Source: Sphingobacterium wenxiniae (GTDB taxonomy: Bacteria > Bacteroidota > Bacteroidia > Sphingobacteriales > Sphingobacteriaceae). From it: 64,000 nucleotides of DNA. A model generated the notes under the pieces. That model did not search any database, had not been told where the DNA came from, and worked only from the letters and a program-made list of their open reading frames with translations. A program made the position numbers and the translations under genes. Every line of letters begins with the position of its first letter. Position 1 is the stretch's first letter. The DNA lies in NCBI RefSeq assembly GCF_900116225.1, contig NZ_FOZZ01000001.1:475883-539882 (forward strand), written 5' to 3'. This document shows, piece after piece, positions 45,501 to 51,659 of the stretch.

Positions 45501-45819
45501 GGAAAGTATTTTGCGACGTTTCACCTGCGGTCTGCACTAAAGTCTGGAAACCAACAAAAGAAACCTGCATCCGGTCGCCTACTGCGCCACCAATGGCAAA
45601 ATTACCTTGTCCATCCGATTGTACGACTGCCCTAGTCGTTAGGTTGGTGATAGACGCGCCACTTATCGGCGCTCCATCCTGATCCAAAATACGTCCGCGG
45701 ATTTCAGTCTGTTTCCTATTTTCCAATTCCGTGACTTTGGTCGTCACATCGGCGCTCGCTACCGCGGGCGTAGCCATCACAAATAAAAGCCAAAATAATC
45801 TAGTAAATTTAAGTTGCAT
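42571..45819 (-). CDS. SusC/RagA TonB-dependent transporter (locus 3, glycan)
   Basis: A 1082-residue SusC. Signal peptide (cleavage near VASA-DVT), CarboxypepD_reg (IRGRILDQDGAPISGASITN), the marker EEVTVSIGYQTIRKSDLTGA, and a plug with IESIDVLKDAASAAIYGSRA. The barrel contains the conserved GDLYFEDVDGNGVVNDDDKR calcium-like loop and ends in YPLVRSYNLGLKVTF. No STN domain, and no regulator adjoins the locus. The promoter region (45820-46093) is shared with the divergent DUF1275 gene. Confidence 0.94.
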   Translation of the reverse strand: MQLKFTRLFWLLFVMATPAVASADVTTKVTELENRKQTEIRGRILDQDGAPISGASITNLTTRAVVQSDGQGNFAIGGAVGDRMQVSFVGFQTLVQTAGETSQNTFRLTALENTLEEVTVSIGYQTIRKSDLTGAIASVKADELNLTSPKLSQALVGKVAGVQISQTSGAPYDGTKIRVRGIGSVNAGSDPLYVIDGYPAGNNLNINPNDIESIDVLKDAASAAIYGSRAAGGVVLITTKRGKEGKSNIDYEVLAGFGQLSKKIDLLNADQFIDLLIDGRNNSYKDLVLGRGLAWTDDMRMDSNAARVARVGNAGSVTIPEDYYDFATGRAKPAQYNTDWQDELYRNAPFQRHNISVSGGNDKNRYFVSGSYQNQEGIMLGTGQQVFNFRSNVDSKVTDWLNFGANVSFTYNDNEEVTTGRYDRSPSMAALIYLPTLPAYNEDGSYAQYLMGDLSANNYGIQNPENPLAYVTQIKNNRKGKRGLYNAYADFKIIDGLNFKLNGGLSTYDEKYDYYRPTSISNGNYAPFTDQAKTAAYADALTKSSLDKLLEATLNYNKTFAEKHQIMGLLGYSAQQTDLDYVGVRARGFQSDAIGEITDKGADPSNFQMLADHTFKRTTTMISYFGRVNYSFDSKYFLSASYRRDASSRFGPNSKWGAFPSVSGGWTISNEDFYDNWLGAGSTLKLRASWGKSGNNNIGDYRAITVYNSPGGVIIGDRVATAYWPDDLRDPNLSWETTSQTNLGLDFGLLRGRVNVMANAYLSQSSNLLFNQPITAVSGATTILTNLPDSKVENKGFDVQLDAAIIRKTDFDFGFSGNINVNRNKVLDLGGASTILTNGAERSYLTHITQEGSPIGMFYGFKVLGIANEQNYDKVAPSSASSTPLQPGDLYFEDVDGNGVVNDDDKRIIGNPHPKFTYGFSFDARYKHFDIRASFNGSQGNQVLDGYDYYLYNMEGSGNQYADVAQRYRSAENPGNGSVYRASRGGTQSNSTRLSTFYLQDGSFLRMTNILLGYSLPADVAQKWTLAGVRVYASVDNPFTITKYKGYNPEPDYNQRGNLTPGVDYGLYPLVRSYNLGLKVTF

Positions 45820-46061
45820 AGAACTGCTTTAATAAGATGAATTAATAATGCCGCAATGTTAGCAGTCCTATATTAACCGAACTTTAAAACAGGATTAAGA
45901 TTACAATATCATTTGTAGAAAAAAATCAAAGCTCACATACCCTTTTACGGTATAGGTTGCTGGCATCACGTTTCGTGATATCTGATTTTTAAAATGCAGT
46001 ATAAAGGTGTTTCGATTGGCGGTTGAAAGATAATGAACCGGAGGGAATGAACTTAATTATG

Positions 46062-46069
46062 TATCTTTG
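46062..46069 (+). promoter_or_regulatory. -7 box before DUF1275 gene
   Basis: TATCTTTG fits TAnnTTTG and lies 24 nt before the ATG at 46094. It overlaps the upstream ATG at 46067, which argues against that ATG being the real start. Confidence 0.5.
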
Positions 46070-46093
46070 TGTATTTCAGATTCACAGTCAAAA

Positions 46094-46816
46094 ATGTTTC
46101 GTCACAAGGGGAAAAGAAGAAACTATACACATAATTTAAAGTTGGCATCGATGCTTTCGTTTGTTGCTGGCTTGGTTAATGTAAGCGGCGTTATGCAGTT
46201 GCAGGTTCTTACAACCAATGTTACCGGCCACTTCGCCTATTTTGCAGAAAATATCGTCCTGTATAAGTATGCGGCTTCTATTGTGTTCGTGCTTTATGTT
46301 ATAGCTTTTTTGCTAGGTGCATTTTGTTCGAGTCTGTTAATTGAATTATTTTCACGAAAACCAGTTGTAAGTGTATATATATTTCCGATTTCCATTGAAA
46401 TACTTTCCTTGCTTTTTGTCATTTGGTTCGGCTCAACAACAGCGAATGGCGATGTATTAGCTTTTGTTTTATTATTTGCCATGGGAATCCAAAATGCACT
46501 AGTTACGCGGGTTTCTAATTCTGTCGTACGGACCACGCATTTAACCGGTTTATTTACTGATCTGGGTATAGAATTATCACTGTTGATTTTTAAACCCAGC
46601 AATCAACAGGGTTCAAGAAAGCTGAAACAAGGTATTTATTTAAAACTTACTATTATCTTATTCTTTTTCGTCGGCTCTATACTGGGCGGTTTTTTAGTTT
46701 TACAATTCCATTTTAAAACCCTCTTAGTCGCGGTGGGCTGCTTAATAATGGCTATGTTTTATGATTATTTTAAACTTAGCTACGTCCATCTAAAAAGAAG
46801 GCTGTCCCATCATTAA
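46094..46816 (+). CDS. DUF1275 (YoaK) family membrane protein
   Basis: A 240-residue integral membrane protein of the DUF1275 family. The first helix region contains LASMLSFVAGLVNVSGVMQL followed by TTNVTGHFA, the family hallmark (G-x-V-(N/D)-x2-G ... N-x-T-G). A later block FVLLFAMGIQNALVTR with TTHLTGLFTDLGIEL is the second conserved half. About six membrane helices are visible. The function of the family is not established; it is thought to be a transporter. It is divergent from the SusC gene and precedes the second Rrf2-QorB module. Confidence 0.85.
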   Translation: MFRHKGKRRNYTHNLKLASMLSFVAGLVNVSGVMQLQVLTTNVTGHFAYFAENIVLYKYAASIVFVLYVIAFLLGAFCSSLLIELFSRKPVVSVYIFPISIEILSLLFVIWFGSTTANGDVLAFVLLFAMGIQNALVTRVSNSVVRTTHLTGLFTDLGIELSLLIFKPSNQQGSRKLKQGIYLKLTIILFFFVGSILGGFLVLQFHFKTLLVAVGCLIMAMFYDYFKLSYVHLKRRLSHH

Positions 46817-46910
46817 GGCCCTAAGAGAGATTCGTTCATTTGGCAATGGAACGATCGTCATTTCTACTAACAAAAAAATCGGCTGTCTCATCACAGAGAT
46901 TATTTCATTT

Positions 46911-46958
46911 TTTAAATGTAATAACACTTGTTACATTTAAATATTATTACTACCTTTG
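46911..46958 (+). promoter_or_regulatory. rrf2 copy 2 promoter overlapped by operator
   Basis: A palindrome with 11-bp arms, TTTAAATGTAA (46911-46921) and TTACATTTAAA (46931-46941) around nine bases, contains TGTAA-N9-TTACA. It covers the -33 TTG (46928-46930), which is 20 bp from the -7 box TACCTTTG (46951-46958). The ATG follows 8 nt later, so the mRNA should be leaderless, exactly as at copy 1. Confidence 0.78.
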
Positions 46959-46966
46959 TCCTCTAT

Positions 46967-47377
46967 ATGAACAACACGCGATTTGCAACGGTCATCCATT
47001 TTCTCACGATTTTGGCTAAAAGTCCCGATCAGTGGCTCAATTCCGATTGGATAGCTAACAGCATCCAAATCAACCCCGTTATTGTGCGTAAAGAATTGGG
47101 TCTTTTGCAGGAGCAGGGTTGGGTTATCAGCAGAAAAGGGAAAGATGGTGGATCCATGTTGGGCGTGCCGAGTAGCAAAATAAGCCTGGCAGATATTTAT
47201 AAAGCTGTAAAAAACGCAAATGTCCTGGGGAAAAAAAATCTAAATCCCAATCCAAAATGTAGCGTTGGGAAACAGGTCAACACCGCGTTGGACAAACTTT
47301 TTACCGAGACAGACGAGGTCGTCTGTGCCGCTCTTTCACACAAAACACTTAAAAATTTCGTAGAGCAATTTGCATAG
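46967..47377 (+). CDS. Rrf2 family regulator with Cys pair, copy 2
   Basis: A 136-residue Rrf2 repressor, the same length as copy 1 (15665-16075). It shares the N-terminus MNNTRFATV, the recognition segment SDWIA-SI-INPVIVRKEL and the wing GWVISRKGKDGGSML. Cys98 in NPKCSVGK and Cys120 are conserved in both copies, while the three-Cys cluster of Fe-S-type Rrf2 proteins is absent. It should bind the TGTAA-N9-TTACA operators before its own gene and before the following qorB, and release them when its thiols are modified (inference). The start is fixed by the promoter 8 nt upstream. Confidence 0.87.
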   Translation: MNNTRFATVIHFLTILAKSPDQWLNSDWIANSIQINPVIVRKELGLLQEQGWVISRKGKDGGSMLGVPSSKISLADIYKAVKNANVLGKKNLNPNPKCSVGKQVNTALDKLFTETDEVVCAALSHKTLKNFVEQFA

Positions 47378-47394
47378 TTTTTTTTGACATTTAA

Positions 47395-47413
47395 TGTAAC
47401 ATATTTTATTACA
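47395..47413. promoter_or_regulatory. Rrf2-type operator between rrf2 copy 2 and qorB copy 2
   Basis: TGTAA (47395-47399), nine bases, TTACA (47409-47413). Same spacing as the other three sites. It lies 18 bp after the rrf2 stop and 117 bp before qorB. Confidence 0.68.
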
Positions 47414-47529
47414 AATAAGAATCATTTCACGCATAAACAATTTATTTGAATGAGACCGATAGCATATGACACACAAGGCTATAATTATTGTATCGAGTTC
47501 TCGTCCATCCTGATAAAAATTAAAAAAAA

Positions 47530-48375
47530 ATGAAAATAGGAATCACAGGTGCTACCGGACAACTAGGTCGTTTGGTAGTAGAAAAATTAAAACAACGCGT
47601 AAACGCAGAGAAATTAGTCGCACTCGTCCGCTCGCCGGAAAAAGCCGCGGATTTAGGCATCGAAGCCATCACGTTCGATTACACCAAACCCGAAACGTTG
47701 GCCGCCGGGCTTCAAGGTATAGATTATCTCCTGCTCATCTCCGGGAATGAGGTTGGCCAACGTAAAGTGCAGCATGAAAATGTGATCAATGCTGCGCGTC
47801 AGGCCGGTATCCAATGGATTGTTTACACCAGCCTACTTCATGCAGACAGGTCTTCTTTGAGCTTAGCTGCAGAACACATCCAGACCGAAGAACTGCTTAA
47901 AACTTCGGGTATCCCCCATACTATTTTAAGAAACGGTTGGTATACTGAAAACTATACAGCGTCTATCCCCGGGGCCGTTGGAGCGGGTGCTTTTGTCGGT
48001 AGCGCAGGCGAGGGCAAGATTTCCTCTGCTTCGCGTGCAGACTATGCGGAAGCCGCAGCCGTTGTGCTGAGCAGCGAAGGCCATATCGGAAAAGTTTATG
48101 AACTTGCCGGCGATGAAGCTTATACGCTAAAAGATCTTGCCGCGGAAATTTCCAAGCAAACAGGCCAGGATATTCCTTATAATAATCTCTCCGAACAAGA
48201 GTATGCCGGGGTACTGACCTCTTTAGGCCTCCCTGAAACGCTTGCACAAGCAATTGCCAGCTGGGATATAGGCGCCTCCAAAGGAGATCTTTTCGATGAT
48301 CAGAAAGTACTTTCCGGTCTAATCGGACATCCTACTACGTCATTGGGTGCATCTGTTGAGGAAGCACTGGCTTAA
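47530..48375 (+). CDS. qorB: QorB-like NAD(P)H:quinone oxidoreductase (NmrA-type SDR), copy 2
   Basis: A 281-residue protein, the same length as copy 1 and very similar throughout. NADPH loop MKIGITGATGQLGRLVVEKL, then LLLISGNEVGQR, WIVYTSLLHADRSSLSLAAE, HTILRNGWYTENY, SAGEGKISSASRADYAEAAA and the C-terminal GDLFDDQKVLSGLIGHPTTS. These blocks match E. coli QorB (YtfG), which reduces quinones with NADPH. It follows its Rrf2 regulator by 152 bp with an operator between, so it should be induced by quinone-like electrophiles. Another NAD(P)-binding gene follows 38 bp downstream. Confidence 0.88.
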   Translation: MKIGITGATGQLGRLVVEKLKQRVNAEKLVALVRSPEKAADLGIEAITFDYTKPETLAAGLQGIDYLLLISGNEVGQRKVQHENVINAARQAGIQWIVYTSLLHADRSSLSLAAEHIQTEELLKTSGIPHTILRNGWYTENYTASIPGAVGAGAFVGSAGEGKISSASRADYAEAAAVVLSSEGHIGKVYELAGDEAYTLKDLAAEISKQTGQDIPYNNLSEQEYAGVLTSLGLPETLAQAIASWDIGASKGDLFDDQKVLSGLIGHPTTSLGASVEEALA

Positions 48376-48413
48376 ATTTTGCTATTTTTGGTGATTAAAA
48401 ACAGGAGGAAACC

Positions 48414-49061
48414 ATGCATGCATTAGTAATCGGGGCTACCGGGGCCACAGGCCAGGACCTATTGGATTTATTACTGAAAGACGATAGCGTTCAGCAAATA
48501 ACTGTATTTGTTAGACGGCCATTGGCCCTGCAGCATGAAAAGCTTCGAGTGCATGTTATTGATTTTGACCATCCTATCCAATGGCAGCATCTGGTAAAAG
48601 GCGATGTACTTTTCTCCTGCTTAGGCACGACCCTTCAAGCGGCCGGAAGCAAGGAAGCGCAGTGGAAAATCGATTATGATTATCAATATCAATTTGCGCG
48701 GGCCGCGCGGGAAAACGATGTGCCTAGTCTCGTTCTTGTATCGTCGGGCTTTGCATCATCTACATCCCTGTTTTTTTACACTAAAATGAAAGGGCAATTG
48801 GAGGAAGATATACAGGTGTTGGGTTTCCCTCACTTGCATATCTTCCGTCCGCCTGCTCTGATACGGAAAAACAGCAACCGCAAGGGTGAATTGTTCGGTA
48901 TAAGGTTTATGCGTTTTCTGAATACGCTAGGCCTCTTGCGCGCCCAACGGCCTTTACCGACCGAGGTACTGGCGCAGGCCCTGATACAAGTTGCTAAAAC
49001 ACCGTCAAAACAGGTAGCTACCTATGCTGGCGAAGCCATCTGGAAGGCTGCAGCAAGTTAA
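48414..49061 (+). CDS. NAD(P)H-binding oxidoreductase (HTATIP2-like atypical SDR)
   Basis: A 215-residue protein with a Rossmann start, MHALVIGATGATGQDLLDLL, and the family blocks VRRPLALQHEKLRVHVIDFD, GDVLFSCLGTTLQAAGSKEA, VLVSSGFASS, FFYTKMKGQLEEDI (Y-x3-K) and HIFRPPALIRKNSNR. This order matches the HTATIP2/YwnB-like NAD(P)-binding proteins. A good Shine-Dalgarno AGGAGG (48403-48408) stands 5 nt before the ATG, which is unusual for this phylum. It is the third gene of the rrf2-qorB operon and probably shares its induction. Confidence 0.82.
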   Translation: MHALVIGATGATGQDLLDLLLKDDSVQQITVFVRRPLALQHEKLRVHVIDFDHPIQWQHLVKGDVLFSCLGTTLQAAGSKEAQWKIDYDYQYQFARAARENDVPSLVLVSSGFASSTSLFFYTKMKGQLEEDIQVLGFPHLHIFRPPALIRKNSNRKGELFGIRFMRFLNTLGLLRAQRPLPTEVLAQALIQVAKTPSKQVATYAGEAIWKAAAS

Positions 49062-49070
49062 AAGACAGGC

Positions 49071-49244
49071 TTACCGTTTCCGTTTCCCCTCCATCAGCCT
49101 GCTGACCAGAAAACTGACAATAGCGCCTGTGGCTGCCAACACCGCTGTCTTGACCATATCGTCAAGGGTAATGCTGCCAAAGATCGAGCAGAGGGTACCA
49201 CCAAGGGTACCCACCTGTATATTAGTCAACGGCTTCACTGCCAT
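49071..49244 (-). CDS. Small membrane protein, unknown (cassette gene 5)
   Basis: A ~57-residue protein, MAVKPLTNIQVGTLGGTLCS to LVSRLMEGKRKR, with one or two short hydrophobic segments (~9-26 and VKTAVLAATGAIVSFLVSRL) and a basic tail. This resembles small holin-like or Bacteroidota mobile-element membrane proteins, with no family recognised. An alternative GTG start at 49238 lies 6 nt after AGGAGG. It overlaps the preceding gene by 23 bases and is the last gene of the cassette, converging on the oxidoreductase. Confidence 0.5.
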   Translation of the reverse strand: MAVKPLTNIQVGTLGGTLCSIFGSITLDDMVKTAVLAATGAIVSFLVSRLMEGKRKR

Positions 49245-49425
49245 CCTCCTCCCCCTCCGCGGTTGACGTTGCCGGGTCTTCTGTCCTATCCGACAAGACC
49301 GCATCTAGCACTCCTAAGCCTACCGCCACATATTTCAACATGTTTAACGCCTTTCCCGGCAGTTTTATCGGCGCCAGCAGTACCACTTGTACCGCTTGGC
49401 TGATTTTTTTTACTATTTTTTTCAT
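49222..49425 (-). CDS. Small amphipathic protein, unknown (cassette gene 4)
   Basis: A 67-residue protein with a basic N-terminus (KKIVKKISQAV), a hydrophobic middle (VQVVLLAPIKLPGKALNMLK and YVAVGLGVLDAVL) and an acidic tail (EGEEDGSEAVD). No family recognised. It lies 93 bp after the DUF5675 gene, across an 8-nt repeat array, and overlaps the next small gene by 23 bases, which suggests coupled translation. Confidence 0.5.
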   Translation of the reverse strand: MKKIVKKISQAVQVVLLAPIKLPGKALNMLKYVAVGLGVLDAVLSDRTEDPATSTAEGEEDGSEAVD

Positions 49426-49438
49426 TTTTTTTTAAAAC

Positions 49439-49512
49439 GTTAGAAGGTTAAGGAGTTAAGAGGTTAGAGGGTTAGAGAGATCTAACTTTCTAACTACCTC
49501 TAACTTTCTAAC
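49439..49512. repeat. 8-nt tandem repeats in inverted arrangement
   Basis: Five 8-nt units of the form GTTARRRR (49439-49478) are followed by four units ending in CTAAC (49479-49512, spacing 8, 10, 8). The two halves are complementary, so the spacer can fold into a long hairpin. It separates cassette genes 3 and 4. Confidence 0.8.
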
Positions 49513-49518
49513 TCAGTC

Positions 49519-49923
49519 TCACTTTATTAATAAAAACACCTCTCCGCCCTCATCCCACAGGCTGTAGACCAAGGTTTTCAATTTCTCCAATGCCTTTCGG
49601 CTTTCGGTGCCTGTGCCTTGCCCTGTTAGGGTCGTGACGGGTGCGATGCAGCCCATCAGCTCCTTCATCGCATTATTGGCGGTATGGATCAAGATGGCTT
49701 CGCGTCCCAAAACATGGGGAATACCAATCTGCTCACCATGCTTGGTGTATTTACGTTTTTCCAGCTTATAACGTCCCTGGGGAATACAGCTGATCCGCTG
49801 TATATTGTTCCGGTCAGGCAATTCAATCGTATGGCAGATTTTCTCACCTTGATAATAAATCGTTCCATTAGTTCCCTGTTCTCCATAAATCCGTTGGAGA
49901 ATGAGGGTATGTGGTTTTTTCAT
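49519..49923 (-). CDS. DUF5675 family protein (cassette gene 3)
   Basis: A 134-residue protein that I recognise as DUF5675: LILQRIYGEQGTNGTIYYQG, ICHTIELPDRNN, SCIPQGRYKLEKRKYTKHGE and a C-terminal ILIHTANNAMKELMGCIAPV. The family occurs in phages, mobile elements and bacterial accessory loci. The conserved E-L-P/W-x-x-N, C-I-P-x-G-x-Y and H-x-G/A-N pattern resembles a small hydrolase-like fold, but activity is not established. It lies between two repeat arrays and downstream of the FN3-domain gene. Confidence 0.78.
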   Translation of the reverse strand: MKKPHTLILQRIYGEQGTNGTIYYQGEKICHTIELPDRNNIQRISCIPQGRYKLEKRKYTKHGEQIGIPHVLGREAILIHTANNAMKELMGCIAPVTTLTGQGTGTESRKALEKLKTLVYSLWDEGGEVFLLIK

Positions 49924-49927
49924 TTTT

Positions 49928-49976
49928 AGTATTGGGTATTGAGTATTGGGTATTGGGTATTGAGTATTGAGTATTT
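49928..49976. repeat. 7-nt tandem repeat array (RGTATTG)x7
   Basis: Seven units in perfect 7-nt register: AGTATTG or GGTATTG, the last being AGTATTT. It starts 4 bp upstream of the DUF5675 start codon. Confidence 0.9.
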
Positions 49977-50016
49977 GTTAGTGGTCAGTTTCAGGCAGGG
50001 ACCGGAGTCCCTAACC

Positions 50017-50051
50017 TTAAACTGCCAACATTAAACTTTAAACATTTAACC
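50017..50051. repeat. Degenerate 7-nt repeats (TTAAACT-like)x5
   Basis: TTAAACT, GCCAACA, TTAAACT, TTAAACA, TTTAACC in register, ending 1 bp before the FN3 stop codon. Just upstream a GGGAC/GTCCC dyad lies near 50000-50012. Confidence 0.6.
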
Positions 50052-50052
50052 C

Positions 50053-50676
50053 TCATCTAACCAGGATACGCGCCGTATCGCTCCAATCCCCTACTCCGTG
50101 GGTATTGACGGCGCGGACACGTACCTCGTAGCGTTGCGCCACTTCCAATGGGGCAATGATATTCGCCTTGGAGGAGCTAGTCACCAAACGGTCGCTCCAC
50201 TCGGACTCGCTTTCCATCCGATACTGATATTCGTACATCAGTACCTTTCGTTGCGATTCGAAGTCCAGTCTAACGTGTCCTGATTGCCTGCCATCGCTAA
50301 GTCTCACCCGCTCCACTTTCAAGGGTACCTGTACGATAGTCCCCGCACTATTGGTTTGAAAACCGGAACTCAAGAGCGTAGACAGATGCCCCTGTGCGAT
50401 GCCATTGACATAGTATGCCAGTTTCTGCAAGGCGAGCTGTAAAGGCTCCCGACTCTCATTTTTGAGGGCAGTTTCCTCAGGCGAACCTCTCCTGCGCGCT
50501 GCTGCGAGTTTTGTAGAAAAATCATCCAACAAGTCCTGTACATCCTCCAAAGAAGGAGATGGTGTCGGGAAATGTGGGTTGTCCGTCATGGCGCCGACAA
50601 TCGTATTTGCCGCCACCACGAGCTCATCGTCTTTCATTCGTGCAAAGCCGATAAGCGCTTTAAATTTAGTAGCCAT
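50053..50676 (-). CDS. Fibronectin type III domain protein (cassette gene 2)
   Basis: A 207-residue protein without a signal peptide. The N-terminal half (MATKFKALIGFARMKDDELV to ~residue 110) is helical. The C-terminal ~95 residues form one FN3 domain, with VRLDFESQRKVLMYEYQYRM, a W-S-D-R-L turn, ANIIAPLEVAQRYEVRVRAV and NTHGVGDWSDTARILV. The ATG at 50676 is preferred because the 20 residues upstream in frame are encoded by 7-nt repeats. Proteins of this shape recur in Bacteroidota beside small unknown genes; the role is unknown. Confidence 0.7.
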   Translation of the reverse strand: MATKFKALIGFARMKDDELVVAANTIVGAMTDNPHFPTPSPSLEDVQDLLDDFSTKLAAARRRGSPEETALKNESREPLQLALQKLAYYVNGIAQGHLSTLLSSGFQTNSAGTIVQVPLKVERVRLSDGRQSGHVRLDFESQRKVLMYEYQYRMESESEWSDRLVTSSSKANIIAPLEVAQRYEVRVRAVNTHGVGDWSDTARILVR

Positions 50677-50692
50677 TTTGTTTTTTTTTCTT

Positions 50693-50727
50693 AGTATTGA
50701 GTATTGAGTAGTGAGTATTGAGTTATT
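50693..50727. repeat. 7-nt tandem repeat array (AGTATTG)x5
   Basis: AGTATTG, AGTATTG, AGTAGTG, AGTATTG, AGTTATT in register, 17 bp upstream of the FN3 ATG. Same core as the array at 49928-49976. Confidence 0.85.
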
Positions 50728-50732
50728 CCTCG

Positions 50733-50795
50733 TCACTGATCACTTGTCACTCATCACTAGTCACTGATCACTGGTTACTCATCACCCGTCACTCT
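50733..50795. repeat. 7-nt tandem repeat array (TCACTNN)x9
   Basis: Nine units in perfect 7-nt register, consensus TCACTNN: TCACTGA, TCACTTG, TCACTCA, TCACTAG, TCACTGA, TCACTGG, TTACTCA, TCACCCG, TCACTCT. Confidence 0.9.
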
Positions 50796-50860
50796 TCTGT
50801 TCTCCTCGCGAGATTGAACAAGACAAACATAATGAGCCCTTTAGCTTCAAATGAACTTTT

Positions 50861-50900
50861 GATAGGATTTGATAGAAATTGATAAGATTTGATAAAAGCA
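50861..50900. repeat. 10-nt tandem repeat array (GATAnnATTT)x4
   Basis: GATAGGATTT, GATAGAAATT, GATAAGATTT, GATAAAAGCA in 10-nt register, with GATA repeating every 10 bp (one helical turn). It sits between the 7-nt and 21-nt arrays. Confidence 0.8.
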
Positions 50901-50920
50901 GGGAGGAAAAACCGTCATTT

Positions 50921-51235
50921 TGCACATATACAATGACTCTTTGCGGGTATACAAAATGTTTCTGTACTGTGTCAGCATCATTCTGTACATGTACAAAACC
51001 ACGCTGCGCATGTGCAGAACGACACTGATCCTTGTCTCAATGACACAGTACATGTACAGCGTGGTGCTGCACCCTGTCAGCGCTATGCTGCACCTGTTCA
51101 AAGCCCCGCTGACAGGTGACTGTCAAAGAAAGCACCCTGACAGATTGATTGTGCATAGGTGCACGACCAACCTGTCAGGGTTCAGAGCCGCTGTTGTCAT
51201 GTGCATTTGTGCGCTGCATATGTGCAAAGCCTCAC
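50921..51235. repeat. 21-nt degenerate tandem array, 15 units with dyad cores
   Basis: Fifteen consecutive units of exactly 21 nt, the first starting at 50921 and the last at 51215. Each opens with a dyad-like 12-mer, consensus TGYACATGTRCA, followed by nine variable bases usually ending in C. Examples of the 12-mer: TGTACATGTACA (50984), TGCGCATGTGCA (51005), TGCACCTGTTCA (51089), TGCATAGGTGCA (51152), TGCATATGTGCA (51215). Units are degenerate but never leave register. As 21 is divisible by 3, the array is open on both strands and reads as heptads like LYMYKTT on the plus strand. It lies between the HTH and FN3 genes. Confidence 0.88.
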
Positions 51236-51267
51236 CGATATTTGTCGTAGCCTTGTATCATCGGCTA

Positions 51268-51549
51268 TTAGATGCGCCCTTTTCGTCTGCTTTCTTCCAA
51301 TGCTTTCACGAGGTCTTCCTCAAAATAGAGGTCAGATCCACTTAAGCGCATCGGGTTTAGGATTTCTTTTTTTAGATTACGGTTATACGTGGGCTCGGTC
51401 ATTTTAACCTTCTCCATAACCTCCTGTTTGGTCCATAGACGACGTTCAGCCAGTGGCTTTTGTTTCTGATCAAGATCCACTTTGATTTCCTGTAGTACAT
51501 TGCTGATGGTACGCAGCAATTCTGCAATTTCTTTTAGCGATGATTCCAT
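51268..51549 (-). CDS. Helix-turn-helix (excisionase/MerR-like) protein (cassette gene 1)
   Basis: A 93-residue protein. The N-terminal ~35 residues form a coiled-coil-like helix (SSLKEIAELLRTISNVLQEI). The C-terminal part is a winged HTH of the HTH_17/excisionase type: RLWTKQEVMEKVKMTEPTYN and RLSGSDLYFEEDLVKALEES. Such proteins are common in Bacteroidota mobile elements as directionality factors or regulators. The ATG at 51549 is preferred to one 57 bases upstream. It ends 33 bp before the 21-nt array and may bind it (inference). Confidence 0.7.
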   Translation of the reverse strand: MESSLKEIAELLRTISNVLQEIKVDLDQKQKPLAERRLWTKQEVMEKVKMTEPTYNRNLKKEILNPMRLSGSDLYFEEDLVKALEESRRKGRI

Positions 51550-51659
51550 AATTTGACTTTCCTTCAAAAATGAAGACCTGCCCAAATCCGGACATACCAC
51601 TTCCATGGCCTGTCCACAAGGTCTTGGTTAAACAATCCGTAAAATAGATAGCTTACTGC

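Noticed and set aside
50847..51101. 84-codon minus-strand frame in the 21-nt and 10-nt arrays
   Set aside because: Encoded entirely by the tandem repeats; same argument as for the plus-strand frame.
50921..51235. CRISPR array
   Set aside because: Unit of 21 nt without alternating conserved repeat and unique spacer of 30+ nt, units degenerate throughout, and no cas genes nearby.
50920..51345. 141-codon plus-strand open frame over the 21-nt array, heptads like LHMCKAS
   Set aside because: Period 21 is divisible by 3, so both strands stay open automatically; the frame runs into the antisense of the HTH gene and the repeated unit is a DNA dyad. Listed as a repeat, with the coding alternative noted.
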